DNA of 6,792 nt from JANWZL01 sp037445185. Its GTDB lineage: Bacteria > Pseudomonadota > Gammaproteobacteria > Burkholderiales > Thiobacillaceae. Of this stretch, positions 1 to 5,810 are shown piece by piece. The position numbers and the translations under genes are program-made. The first letter of the stretch is position 1; every line of letters begins with the position of its first letter. The notes beneath the pieces were generated by a model that saw nothing but the letters and a program-made list of their open reading frames with translations, was not told where the DNA came from and did not search any database. The DNA is taken from contig JBBIKZ010000122.1 in NCBI GenBank assembly GCA_037445185.1, positions 1-6,792 on the forward strand. The letters run 5' to 3'.

Positions 1-136
1 TTGCGAAGGCCAAGGAGCGGTCAACTGAGGTTTTTAGGATTATCGACGGCCCGCCCCGCGATGGTATCGACTCGCCCGCGTGGCGGGGCACGCCGGCGAC
101 CGGGGGCGGCGAAAACCGCTATACTTTGCCGCCATT
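1..136. other. Non-coding leader upstream of kdsD
   Basis: I see no gene I can support here. One forward frame runs open from the left edge to a TGA at 26-28 and could be the last codons of an upstream gene, but eight residues are too few to identify. The stretch contains a 7-base inverted repeat (GCCCCGC at 53-59, GCGGGGC at 83-89) with a 23-base loop and no T-run after it, so it is not a convincing terminator. A promoter-like element lies at its right end. Confidence 0.5.
96..125 (+). promoter_or_regulatory. Candidate sigma70-type promoter for kdsD and the downstream genes
   Basis: The -10 candidate TATACT (120-125) matches the TATAAT consensus at five of six positions. The best -35 at a usable distance is GCGACC (96-101), which shares only GAC with TTGACA and leaves an 18-base spacer. 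Transcription would begin near 131-133, only a few bases before the kdsD ATG at 137. The position at the head of the gene cluster supports a promoter here; the weak -35 keeps confidence moderate. Confidence 0.4.
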
Positions 137-1123
137 ATGACATCCCGCGACATCAACGCTGCCGAGATCCTCGAGCTGGGCCGGCGCACGCTCAGCATCG
201 AGGCGGATGCCGTGCGCGCGCTGACGCATCGGCTAGACGACGCCTTCCTGCATGCCGTCGATGCCTGTCTCAAATGCACCGGCCGGGTGGTGGTGAGCGG
301 CATGGGCAAGTCCGGGCACATCGGGCGCAAGATCGCCGCCACGCTGGCCAGCACGGGCACGCCGGCCTTCTTCATGCACCCCGCCGAGGCGAGTCACGGC
401 GACCTTGGCATGATCACCGCCCAGGACGTGGTCCTGGCGTTATCCAATTCGGGCGAGAGCCTTGAGCTCGTCTCCATCCTGCCGCTCATCAAGCGCAAGG
501 GGACGCGGCTGATCGCCATGACCGGCAACCCCCAGTCCACCCTGGCGCGGGAGGCGGACATCCATCTCGATGCCGGCGTCGCCCAGGAGGCCTGCCCGCA
601 CAACCTCGCCCCCACCGCCAGCACGACCGCGGCCCTGGCCCTCGGCGATGCGCTGGCCGTGGCGACGCTGTATGCGCGCGGCTTCACCGCCGAGGACTTC
701 GCCCGTACCCATCCGGGCGGCAGCCTGGGGCGCCGCCTGCTGGTGCATGTGCGTGACCTCATGCACACGGGCGAGGCGCTGCCGGTGGTGAACGAGATGG
801 CGAGTCTCAAGGAGGCGCTGCTGGAGATGACGCGCAAGGGGCTGGGCATGACCGCCGTGGTCGATGCCAACGGGCGGCTCAGCGGCATCTTTACCGACGG
901 CGACCTGCGCCGGCTGCTCGATCGTGACGTCGATGTGCGCGCCCTGACCATCCGCGAGGTCATGAAGCGCGAGCCGCGCACCATCGCCGACGACGTCCTG
1001 GCGGTGGAGGCGGTACGCCTGATGCAGGAGGCCAAGGTGAACGGCCTGCTCGCGGTCGATGCAGGGGGGCGGCTCACGGGGGCACTCAACATGCACGACC
1101 TGCTCAGGGCAGGCGTGGTCTAG
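137..1123 (+). CDS. kdsD: D-arabinose 5-phosphate isomerase KdsD
   Basis: This cytosolic enzyme interconverts D-ribulose 5-phosphate and D-arabinose 5-phosphate, the first committed step to KDO, the acidic sugar of the LPS inner core. The protein is 328 residues, the same length as E. coli KdsD. An N-terminal SIS sugar-isomerase domain (about 35-180) carries SGMGKSG at 54-60 and EASHGDLGM at 84-92. Two CBS domains follow (about 205-265 and 272-328). Lys58, Glu110, Glu151 and His192 line up, each shifted by one, with the E. coli catalytic residues Lys59, Glu111, Glu152 and His193, so it should be active. I chose the ATG at 137 because it gives the family length and start; an in-frame ATG at 80 would add 19 residues that look non-coding and would lie upstream of the candidate -10. 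No Shine-Dalgarno sequence is visible. kdsC follows after 25 bases. Confidence 0.95.
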   Translation: MTSRDINAAEILELGRRTLSIEADAVRALTHRLDDAFLHAVDACLKCTGRVVVSGMGKSGHIGRKIAATLASTGTPAFFMHPAEASHGDLGMITAQDVVLALSNSGESLELVSILPLIKRKGTRLIAMTGNPQSTLAREADIHLDAGVAQEACPHNLAPTASTTAALALGDALAVATLYARGFTAEDFARTHPGGSLGRRLLVHVRDLMHTGEALPVVNEMASLKEALLEMTRKGLGMTAVVDANGRLSGIFTDGDLRRLLDRDVDVRALTIREVMKREPRTIADDVLAVEAVRLMQEAKVNGLLAVDAGGRLTGALNMHDLLRAGVV

Positions 1124-1148
1124 GACAACGCTATCGGGACTCGGCACG

Positions 1149-1679
1149 ATGGAACTGCAGCAGGTCTATGCCAGGGCGGCAGCGGTCAGGCTCGTCATCT
1201 TCGATGTGGACGGGGTGCTCACCGACGGCAGCCTGTTCTACGGCGACGACGGCCAGGAATACAAGGCGTTCAACTCGCGCGACGGGCACGGCATCAAGAT
1301 GCTGCGACACAGCGGCGTGGAGTCGGCCATCATCACCGGGCGCACGTCCAACGTCGTCCTGCACCGGGCGAAGAATCTCAACATCACCCGCGTCTTCCAG
1401 GGCGCGGAGGACAAACTGCTGTCCTTCCAGACCCTGCTGGAGGAGACCGGCCTGCGACCGGAACAGACCGCCTACATGGGCGACGACATCGTCGATCTGC
1501 CCGTGCTCAAGCGCTGCGGGCTGGCGATCACGGTGCCGGACGCGCCCGACCCGGTCCGCGTACAGGCGCACTACGTCACGCGGGCGGCGGCCGGGCGGGG
1601 CGCGGCGCGCGAGGTCTGCGAGCTGATCATGCGTGCCCAGGGCACCTGGGAGGCGCAGCTCGCCCTGTACGACCGATGA
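1149..1679 (+). CDS. kdsC: 3-deoxy-D-manno-octulosonate 8-phosphate phosphatase KdsC
   Basis: KdsC removes the phosphate from KDO 8-phosphate to give free KDO, which is then activated for transfer to lipid A. It is a small cytosolic HAD-superfamily phosphatase (C0 type, without a cap domain, acting as a tetramer in known members). The 176-residue protein shows the HAD motifs: nucleophile and acid/base Asp19 and Asp21 in DVDGVLTDG (19-27), Thr63 in IITGR, Lys89, and the Mg-binding GDDIVDLP (111-118). The C-terminal AAAGRGAAREVCELI region resembles the KdsC tail that reaches the neighbouring active site. The ATG at 1149 fits family length; upstream there is only a weak GGGA at 1136-1139. An open frame extends upstream into the end of kdsD but does not look like KdsC. 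The stop codon overlaps the lptC start as ATGA. Confidence 0.95.
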   Translation: MELQQVYARAAAVRLVIFDVDGVLTDGSLFYGDDGQEYKAFNSRDGHGIKMLRHSGVESAIITGRTSNVVLHRAKNLNITRVFQGAEDKLLSFQTLLEETGLRPEQTAYMGDDIVDLPVLKRCGLAITVPDAPDPVRVQAHYVTRAAAGRGAAREVCELIMRAQGTWEAQLALYDR

Positions 1680-2245
1680 CGGCCGCCCCCGCCTCCTGGC
1701 TGACCTTGGGGCTCACCGCCATCCTGGCGGCCGTGGCCTACTGGCTCAATCACCTGGCGAGCCAGCCCCTGCCTGCGGACGACGCCGCCTTCCGGCACGA
1801 CCCGGAACTGATCGTCGACAACCTGGTCGCCACCGCCTTCGACCCGGCTGGCAATCCGCGCTACACCCTGTCTGCCGCTCAGCTACGCTACTACCCGGAT
1901 GACGAGACGACCGAGCTGACCGCCCCGCGCTTCGAGCACAATGCCCCCGCGACCGCCAAGATCACCGCCGAGGCGGCGCGGGGCTTCATCTCCACGCATG
2001 GCGAGCATGTGCATCTGCTCGACCGGGTCCGCCTGGTCCGGGCCGCCACCGCTGACGCCGCCGCGCTCACCCTGACCACGGACTATCTGCAGATCACGCC
2101 GGAGGCCGAGTTGATGCGCACCGACAGGCCGGTCGAATTGCGCCAGGGGGCCTCACACACACGTGCCGACCGTCTGCTGCTCGATGGCAAGGCGCGCACC
2201 CTCACGCTCACGGGTAACGTCAAGGGAGTCTATGAACCACGCTGA
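1676..2245 (+). CDS. lptC: LPS export system protein LptC
   Basis: LptC is the bitopic inner-membrane protein of the Lpt machine. It receives LPS extracted by LptB2FG and passes it to periplasmic LptA. The protein has 189 residues (E. coli 191): a single N-terminal membrane segment at about 7-26, then a periplasmic beta-jellyroll domain. The stretch YYPDDETTELTAPRF (72-86) is a typical LptC family motif, followed by repeating beta-strand patterns and a terminal LTLTGNVKGVYEPR. The start codon overlaps the kdsC stop (ATGA), and no Shine-Dalgarno sequence is visible, so translation is probably coupled to kdsC. The 3' end overlaps the lptA start by 14 bases. LptC sequences are poorly conserved, so the call rests on the topology, the motif and the position between kdsC and lptA. 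Confidence 0.92.
   Translation: MTAAPASWLTLGLTAILAAVAYWLNHLASQPLPADDAAFRHDPELIVDNLVATAFDPAGNPRYTLSAAQLRYYPDDETTELTAPRFEHNAPATAKITAEAARGFISTHGEHVHLLDRVRLVRAATADAAALTLTTDYLQITPEAELMRTDRPVELRQGASHTRADRLLLDGKARTLTLTGNVKGVYEPR
2222..2228 (+). promoter_or_regulatory. Ribosome binding site for lptA
   Basis: AAGGGAG lies 3 bases before the ATG at 2232, inside the 3' end of lptC. The spacing is short, but it is the only purine-rich element that fits. It supports 2232 as the lptA start rather than the upstream in-frame ATG at 2163, which would extend lptA deep into lptC and bury the signal peptide. Confidence 0.55.
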
Positions 2246-2792
2246 ACGCCTGCTCGCCCTCGCGGCCGCCACCCTGCTGTCCTACTGCCCCGCCGTTCAG
2301 GCCGAGCGCGCCGATCGGGATCAACCGGTGCACGTCGAGGCCGACTCGGTGCGTATGGACGACCTGCAGCGGGTCGCCGTCTATGAAGGCAAGGTGATCC
2401 TGACCCAGGGCACGCTCCGCGTCCAGGCCGATCGGGTCGAGGTGCGCCAGGATGCGGAGGGCTTCCTCACCGGCGTCGCGCTGGGCAGGCCCGTGCATTT
2501 CCGGCAGCGCCTGGACGGTAGGGGGGACTGGGTAGATGCCTGGGCGAACCGGGTCGAATACGATGCGCGCAAAGAACTGGTCCGCCTCATCGGCGATGCC
2601 TTCCTCAAGAAGGGGGAGGAGGAGCTGCGCGGCGACCTCATCACCTACGATGCCCGCAGCGAGCGCTACCAGGCCAGCGGTGGTCTGCCGGGTCAAAAGC
2701 CCGGCCGCGTGCGGGCCGTGATCATTCCGTTCAAGGACAGTGCCGCGCAGCGGGGCGAGCGCGAGGACAGCGACACGAGATCGGCCCCATGA
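2232..2792 (+). CDS. lptA: LPS transport periplasmic protein LptA
   Basis: LptA polymerises head to tail into the periplasmic bridge that carries LPS from LptC to LptD at the outer membrane. The precursor has 186 residues. A signal peptide (1-24) ends AVQA before ERAD, consistent with signal peptidase I cleavage. The mature part has the OstA/LptA jellyroll pattern: QPVHVEADSVRMDD (31-44), YEGKVILTQGTLRVQADRVE (51-70), then VEYDARKELVRL and GDLITYDARSERY. The last 18 residues or so (from about 169) are charged and probably disordered. It overlaps lptC by 14 bases, and its TGA overlaps the lptB ATG (ATGA). In E. coli the lptA-lptB region has its own sigmaE promoter inside the upstream genes; I looked for an equivalent and did not find a convincing one. 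Confidence 0.94.
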   Translation: MNHAERLLALAAATLLSYCPAVQAERADRDQPVHVEADSVRMDDLQRVAVYEGKVILTQGTLRVQADRVEVRQDAEGFLTGVALGRPVHFRQRLDGRGDWVDAWANRVEYDARKELVRLIGDAFLKKGEEELRGDLITYDARSERYQASGGLPGQKPGRVRAVIIPFKDSAAQRGEREDSDTRSAP

Positions 2793-3511
2793 GCAGCCTG
2801 GCGGCGACCGAGCTCCGGAAGCGTTACCGTTCGCGTCAGGTCGTCGACGGTGTCTCGTTGCGGGTCGACAGCGGCGAGGTGGTGGGTCTGCTGGGGCCCA
2901 ACGGCGCCGGCAAGACGACCTGTTTCTACATGCTGGTGGGGCTCGTGCGCCCCGATGGCGGTCGCATCCTGCTCGACGGCGAGGATATTACCCATGCCCC
3001 CGTCTACCGTCGGGCGAGGTATGGGTTGTGCTACCTGCCCCAGGAACCCTCCATCTTCCGCAAGCTCAACGTCGCCGAGAACATTGCCGCCGTGTTGGAG
3101 CTGCGCGGACTGAAGGGGGCGGAATTGGCGGAGCACCTGGATTATTTGCTGGAGGATCTGCACATCACCCATCTGCGCGAGGCCAGGGCCATGAGCCTGT
3201 CGGGGGGCGAGCGCCGGCGCGTGGAGATCGCGCGGGCGCTCGCCATGCAACCGCGTTTCGTGCTGCTGGACGAGCCCTTTGCCGGCATCGACCCCATATC
3301 GGTCATGGACATCCAGAAGATCGTGCGCTTCCTGGTGGAACGCGACATCGGCGTGCTGATCACCGACCACAACGTGCGCGAGACCCTGGGCATCTGCGAC
3401 CGGGCCTACATCATCAACGATGGCTCGGTGCTCGCCGCCGGGGGCGCCGAGGAGATCATTTATAATGAGCGCGTGCGCAAGGTTTATCTGGGAGAGCACT
3501 TCCGCCTCTAG
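2789..3511 (+). CDS. lptB: LPS export ABC transporter ATP-binding protein LptB
   Basis: LptB is the cytoplasmic ATPase that, as a dimer with LptF and LptG (not encoded in this window), drives LPS extraction from the inner membrane. The 240-residue protein has all ABC motifs in order: Walker A GPNGAGKTT (36-44), Q-loop Gln85, signature LSGGE (137-141), Walker B VLLDEP (158-163, catalytic Glu162) and switch His194. Phe90 and Arg91 sit in the groove region that in E. coli LptB contacts the LptFG coupling helices. The C-terminus YLGEHFRL resembles the LptB-specific tail. The ATG overlaps the lptA stop and has no strong Shine-Dalgarno sequence, so coupling to lptA is likely. A livG/livF-type transporter was considered, but the context and the C-terminal tail exclude it. 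Confidence 0.97.
   Translation: MSSLAATELRKRYRSRQVVDGVSLRVDSGEVVGLLGPNGAGKTTCFYMLVGLVRPDGGRILLDGEDITHAPVYRRARYGLCYLPQEPSIFRKLNVAENIAAVLELRGLKGAELAEHLDYLLEDLHITHLREARAMSLSGGERRRVEIARALAMQPRFVLLDEPFAGIDPISVMDIQKIVRFLVERDIGVLITDHNVRETLGICDRAYIINDGSVLAAGGAEEIIYNERVRKVYLGEHFRL
3461..3466 (+). promoter_or_regulatory. Possible internal -10 element upstream of rpoN
   Basis: A perfect TATAAT lies inside the last codons of lptB, about 95 bases before the rpoN ATG. The region 16-18 bases upstream is GC-rich and shows no TTGACA-like -35, and there is no TG extension. It also encodes an ordinary Ile-Tyr-Asn stretch, so it may be chance. It stands out because the surrounding sequence is very GC-rich. Confidence 0.2.
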
Positions 3512-3561
3512 AAACCGCCGGCAAGTCCGATAATGGGGTGTAAGATCAGACGCATCTGCGC

Positions 3562-4965
3562 ATGAAGCAAAGCCTACAGCTCAAGCTGCACCAGCAGCTC
3601 ACCCTCACCCCGCAACTGCAGCAGTCCATCCGCCTGCTCCAGCTGTCGACCCTGGAGCTCGACCAGGAGATCGGCCAGATGCTGCAGGACAACCCCTTGC
3701 TCGAGCGGCTGGACGATGGCTATGTATCGGAGGTCGCCCAGCCTGCGGAGCCCTCCCATGAGACGCCGGCGAGCGTAAGCGGGGACGACATCTATGACGA
3801 GATGGCCTGGGGTGAACGCAGCTACGCCAGAGCCGCGTCCGATGACGACGACGATCGGGAATTCCAGCCATCCGACGCCGCCAGCATGGGACTGCGCCGG
3901 CACCTGCTCGATCAGCTCTCGCTCACCCCCATGTCGGAACGGGACCGCCGTCTGGTGGCGCTGCTCATCGAGAGTCTCGATGAGGACGGCTATCTCGCCG
4001 TCGGTCTGGACGAGCTGGCCGAGATGCTGCCGGCCGAGTTCGATCTCGATCGGCGTGAACTCGATGCCGCCCTCAAGTTGCTGCAGAGTTTCGACCCCTT
4101 GGGGGTGGGGGCACGCGACCTGAGCGAATGCCTGCTGCTGCAGCTCAACGCCCTGCCGCCCGACACCCCATACCTCGAAGCGGCAAAGACCGTGGTGCGC
4201 GAGCACCTGGGTCTGCTGGCGGAACGCGAATACGGCAAGCTCAAGAAGCTCCTGGACCTGCCCCAGGACAAGGATTTCATCGCCGTGCGGCAACTCATCA
4301 CCTCGCTCGATCCGCGGCCCGGCGCGATGTATGCCCCGGTCGACGCGCACTACGTGATCCCGGACGTGATAGTGAAGAAGATCAAGGGGATGTGGGTGGT
4401 GAGCCTCAACCCGGACGTCATGCCCAAGCTGCGGATCAACCAGATGTATGCCGACATCCTGCGCCACCACCGCGAGGAGGGCAGCACCCTGTCCTCCCAG
4501 CTGCAGGAGGCGCGCTGGCTGATCAAGAACGTGCAGCAGCGCTTCGAGACCATCCTGCGCGTGGCCCAGGCCATCGTCGACCGCCAGCGGCATTTCCTGG
4601 AATACGGCGAGGTCGCCATGCGCCCGCTGACGCTGCGCGAGATCGGCAAAGCCCTCGACCTGCACGAATCGACCATCTCCCGCGTCACCACGCAGAAGTA
4701 CATGATGACCCCGCGCGGCATCTACGAATTCAAATACTTCTTCGGCAGCGCGCTGGCCACCGACGCCGGCGGGGCCGCCTCCAGCACGGCCATCAAGGCA
4801 CTGATCCGGCAGTTCATCGAGGCGGAGGATCGCAGCCGCCCCTTGTCCGATCACACCATTTCGGCCATGTTGAAAGAACAGGGTTTCGTCGTCGCCCGGC
4901 GGACGGTCGCGAAATACCGCGAGACGATGAACATCCCGCCGGCCAACCAGCGCAAGTCCATCTAA
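3562..4965 (+). CDS. rpoN: RNA polymerase sigma-54 factor RpoN
   Basis: Sigma54 directs RNA polymerase to -24/-12 promoters that need an AAA+ activator, typically for nitrogen assimilation, motility and related functions. The protein has 467 residues, close to E. coli RpoN (477). Region I (1-50) is glutamine- and leucine-rich (LTLTPQLQQSIRLLQLS at 14-30). Region II (about 50-105) is variable and acidic, with five consecutive Asp at 94-98. The core-binding domain covers about 110-310. The helix-turn-helix region (about 356-380) includes LTLREIGKALDLHESTISR. The RpoN box ARRTVAKYRE (445-454), which reads the -24 element, matches the consensus exactly. The gap after lptB is 50 bases, with no strong Shine-Dalgarno sequence and only weak -10-like matches (GATAAT 3529-3534, TAAGAT 3541-3546). 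The start is fixed by the canonical MKQSLQLKL N-terminus. Confidence 0.98.
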   Translation: MKQSLQLKLHQQLTLTPQLQQSIRLLQLSTLELDQEIGQMLQDNPLLERLDDGYVSEVAQPAEPSHETPASVSGDDIYDEMAWGERSYARAASDDDDDREFQPSDAASMGLRRHLLDQLSLTPMSERDRRLVALLIESLDEDGYLAVGLDELAEMLPAEFDLDRRELDAALKLLQSFDPLGVGARDLSECLLLQLNALPPDTPYLEAAKTVVREHLGLLAEREYGKLKKLLDLPQDKDFIAVRQLITSLDPRPGAMYAPVDAHYVIPDVIVKKIKGMWVVSLNPDVMPKLRINQMYADILRHHREEGSTLSSQLQEARWLIKNVQQRFETILRVAQAIVDRQRHFLEYGEVAMRPLTLREIGKALDLHESTISRVTTQKYMMTPRGIYEFKYFFGSALATDAGGAASSTAIKALIRQFIEAEDRSRPLSDHTISAMLKEQGFVVARRTVAKYRETMNIPPANQRKSI

Positions 4966-4975
4966 CCCGCCTTCT

Positions 4976-4982
4976 TGAGGAG
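4976..4982 (+). promoter_or_regulatory. Ribosome binding site for hpf
   Basis: TGAGGAG with a 6-base spacer to the ATG at 4989 is the best Shine-Dalgarno sequence in the window. It sets the hpf start and shows that the long in-frame open extension through rpoN is not translated as part of hpf. Strong independent initiation fits a protein made in larger amounts than sigma54. Confidence 0.8.
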
Positions 4983-4988
4983 CCTCAC

Positions 4989-5321
4989 ATGAATCTGAAC
5001 ATCACGGGTCACCATCTGGACGTCACGCCTGCCATCCGCGGCTATGTCGAGGACAAGCTCGCGCGGGTGACGCGCCACTTCGACCATGTGATCGACGTCT
5101 CCGTCGTCCTGTCGGTAGAGAAACTGCGCCAGAAGGCCGAGGTCAACGTGCACTTGCCCGGCAAAGACATCTTCGTCGAACATGTGGATGGCGACATGTA
5201 CGCCGCCATCGACGCCCTGGCCGACAAACTGGACCGGCAGATCCTCAAGCACAAGCAGAAGGCCGGTGATGTGCACCGCGAATCCGGTGGCATCAAGCGC
5301 CAGGGCATGGCAGCGGACTGA
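4989..5321 (+). CDS. hpf: Ribosome hibernation promoting factor, short form
   Basis: HPF binds the decoding region of the 30S subunit in stationary phase or starvation, blocks translation and promotes formation of inactive 100S ribosomes. The 110-residue protein starts MNLNITGHHLDVTPAIRGYV and has the beta-alpha-beta-beta-beta-alpha pattern of the S30AE/sigma54-modulation family; the second helix is at about 71-92 and is rich in Lys and Arg. It lacks the C-terminal dimerisation domain of long HPF, so by family rules it would be expected to work with RMF, which is not seen here. It is somewhat longer than E. coli HPF (95), with a polar tail at 95-110. It sits between rpoN and ptsN as in many Proteobacteria, which gave it its old name of sigma54 modulation protein. 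Confidence 0.95.
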   Translation: MNLNITGHHLDVTPAIRGYVEDKLARVTRHFDHVIDVSVVLSVEKLRQKAEVNVHLPGKDIFVEHVDGDMYAAIDALADKLDRQILKHKQKAGDVHRESGGIKRQGMAAD

Positions 5322-5327
5322 AACGGG

Positions 5328-5345
5328 CGCCCCCTCGGCGGGGCG
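5328..5345 (+). other. GC-rich hairpin between hpf and ptsN
   Basis: CGCCCC (5328-5333) and GGGGCG (5340-5345) can form a perfect six-pair stem with a six-base loop. It lies 7 bases after the hpf stop and ends 9 bases before the ptsN ATG, filling most of the 33-base gap. No T-run follows, so it is unlikely to be a classic intrinsic terminator. Its 3' arm occupies the place where a ptsN ribosome binding site should be, so it could lower ptsN initiation or protect the hpf transcript end. Confidence 0.4.
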
Positions 5346-5354
5346 GCTATCGCC

Positions 5355-5810
5355 ATGAATCTCATCGCACCCCTCATCCGCCCCGAGCACGTGGTGGTGG
5401 ATGTCGACGCCGCCAGCAAGAAAAGACTGTTCGAGCTGACGGGTCAGTTGTTCCAGTCGAGCTGCGGCATTTCGGCCAGCGAGGTCTTCGACAGCCTGTT
5501 CTCGCGCGAAAAGCTGGGCTCCACGGCCCTGGGCTACGGCATCGCCATCCCGCACGGACGTATCAAGGGGCTCAAGGACACCGCCTGCGCCTGCCTACGG
5601 CTCAAGACCCCGATCGATTTCGACGCCCCGGACAACCTGCCGGTGGACCTGATCTTCGTCCTCCTGGCCCCCGCCACCGCTACCGACCTGCACCTGCAGA
5701 TCCTGGGGGAACTCGCGCAGATGCTGAGCGACCCGGGCTTCAGGGAGCGCCTGCGTCAGGCGCCCGACGCCGCGACCCTACGCGCGCTGATCGAGGCGTG
5801 GACCCCGTGA
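5355..5810 (+). CDS. ptsN: PTS nitrogen-regulatory protein EIIA-Ntr (PtsN)
   Basis: PtsN is the terminal phosphoryl acceptor of the nitrogen phosphotransferase system (PtsP to NPr to PtsN). It is a cytosolic regulator rather than a sugar transporter, affecting potassium transport, sensor kinases and other targets according to its phosphorylation state. The 151-residue protein is one PTS EIIA type-2 domain. The active-site His67 lies in the family motif STALGYGIAIPHGR (56-69), and the N-terminus (SKKRLFELTGQLF) matches the family. It is slightly shorter than E. coli PtsN (163), mostly at the ends. No clear Shine-Dalgarno sequence precedes the ATG; a GC hairpin fills that space. The stop codon overlaps the hprK start, linking the two PTS-related proteins. 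Confidence 0.95.
   Translation: MNLIAPLIRPEHVVVDVDAASKKRLFELTGQLFQSSCGISASEVFDSLFSREKLGSTALGYGIAIPHGRIKGLKDTACACLRLKTPIDFDAPDNLPVDLIFVLLAPATATDLHLQILGELAQMLSDPGFRERLRQAPDAATLRALIEAWTP

Noticed and set aside
53..89. Inverted repeat GCCCCGC / GCGGGGC as a terminator of an upstream gene.
   Set aside because: The loop is 23 bases, the stem is short and no T-run follows on either strand.
1..465. Forward open frame from the left edge, overlapping the start of kdsD.
   Set aside because: Beyond 137 it is an out-of-frame reading of kdsD, rich in Arg and Ala, with no recognisable domain. The first 136 bases alone do not support a gene.
1804..1809. GGAACT inside lptC as a sigmaE -35 for lptA-lptB, as found in E. 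coli; another copy is at 1151-1156.
   Set aside because: Neither copy has a TCnAA-like -10 at about 16 bases. Without it the hexamer is not evidence.
2693..3499. A 268-residue minus-strand open frame opposite lptB.
   Set aside because: Antisense to an intact ABC ATPase, with no recognisable domain; a GC-driven shadow.
3512..3561. A sigma54-type (-24/-12) autoregulatory promoter before rpoN.
   Set aside because: I found no GG and GC pair with the required spacing and flanking TGGCAC/TTGCA pattern in the lptB-rpoN gap.
3574..4854. A 426-residue open frame on the minus strand opposite rpoN.
   Set aside because: It lies wholly antisense to a clearly real rpoN. High GC content and biased third positions commonly produce such long mirror frames, and its composition is not protein-like.
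4128..4988. Long in-frame upstream extension of hpf running through rpoN.
   Set aside because: The extension is a shifted reading of rpoN rich in Arg, Pro and Ala. The strong TGAGGAG site and the canonical HPF N-terminus at 4989 show where translation starts.
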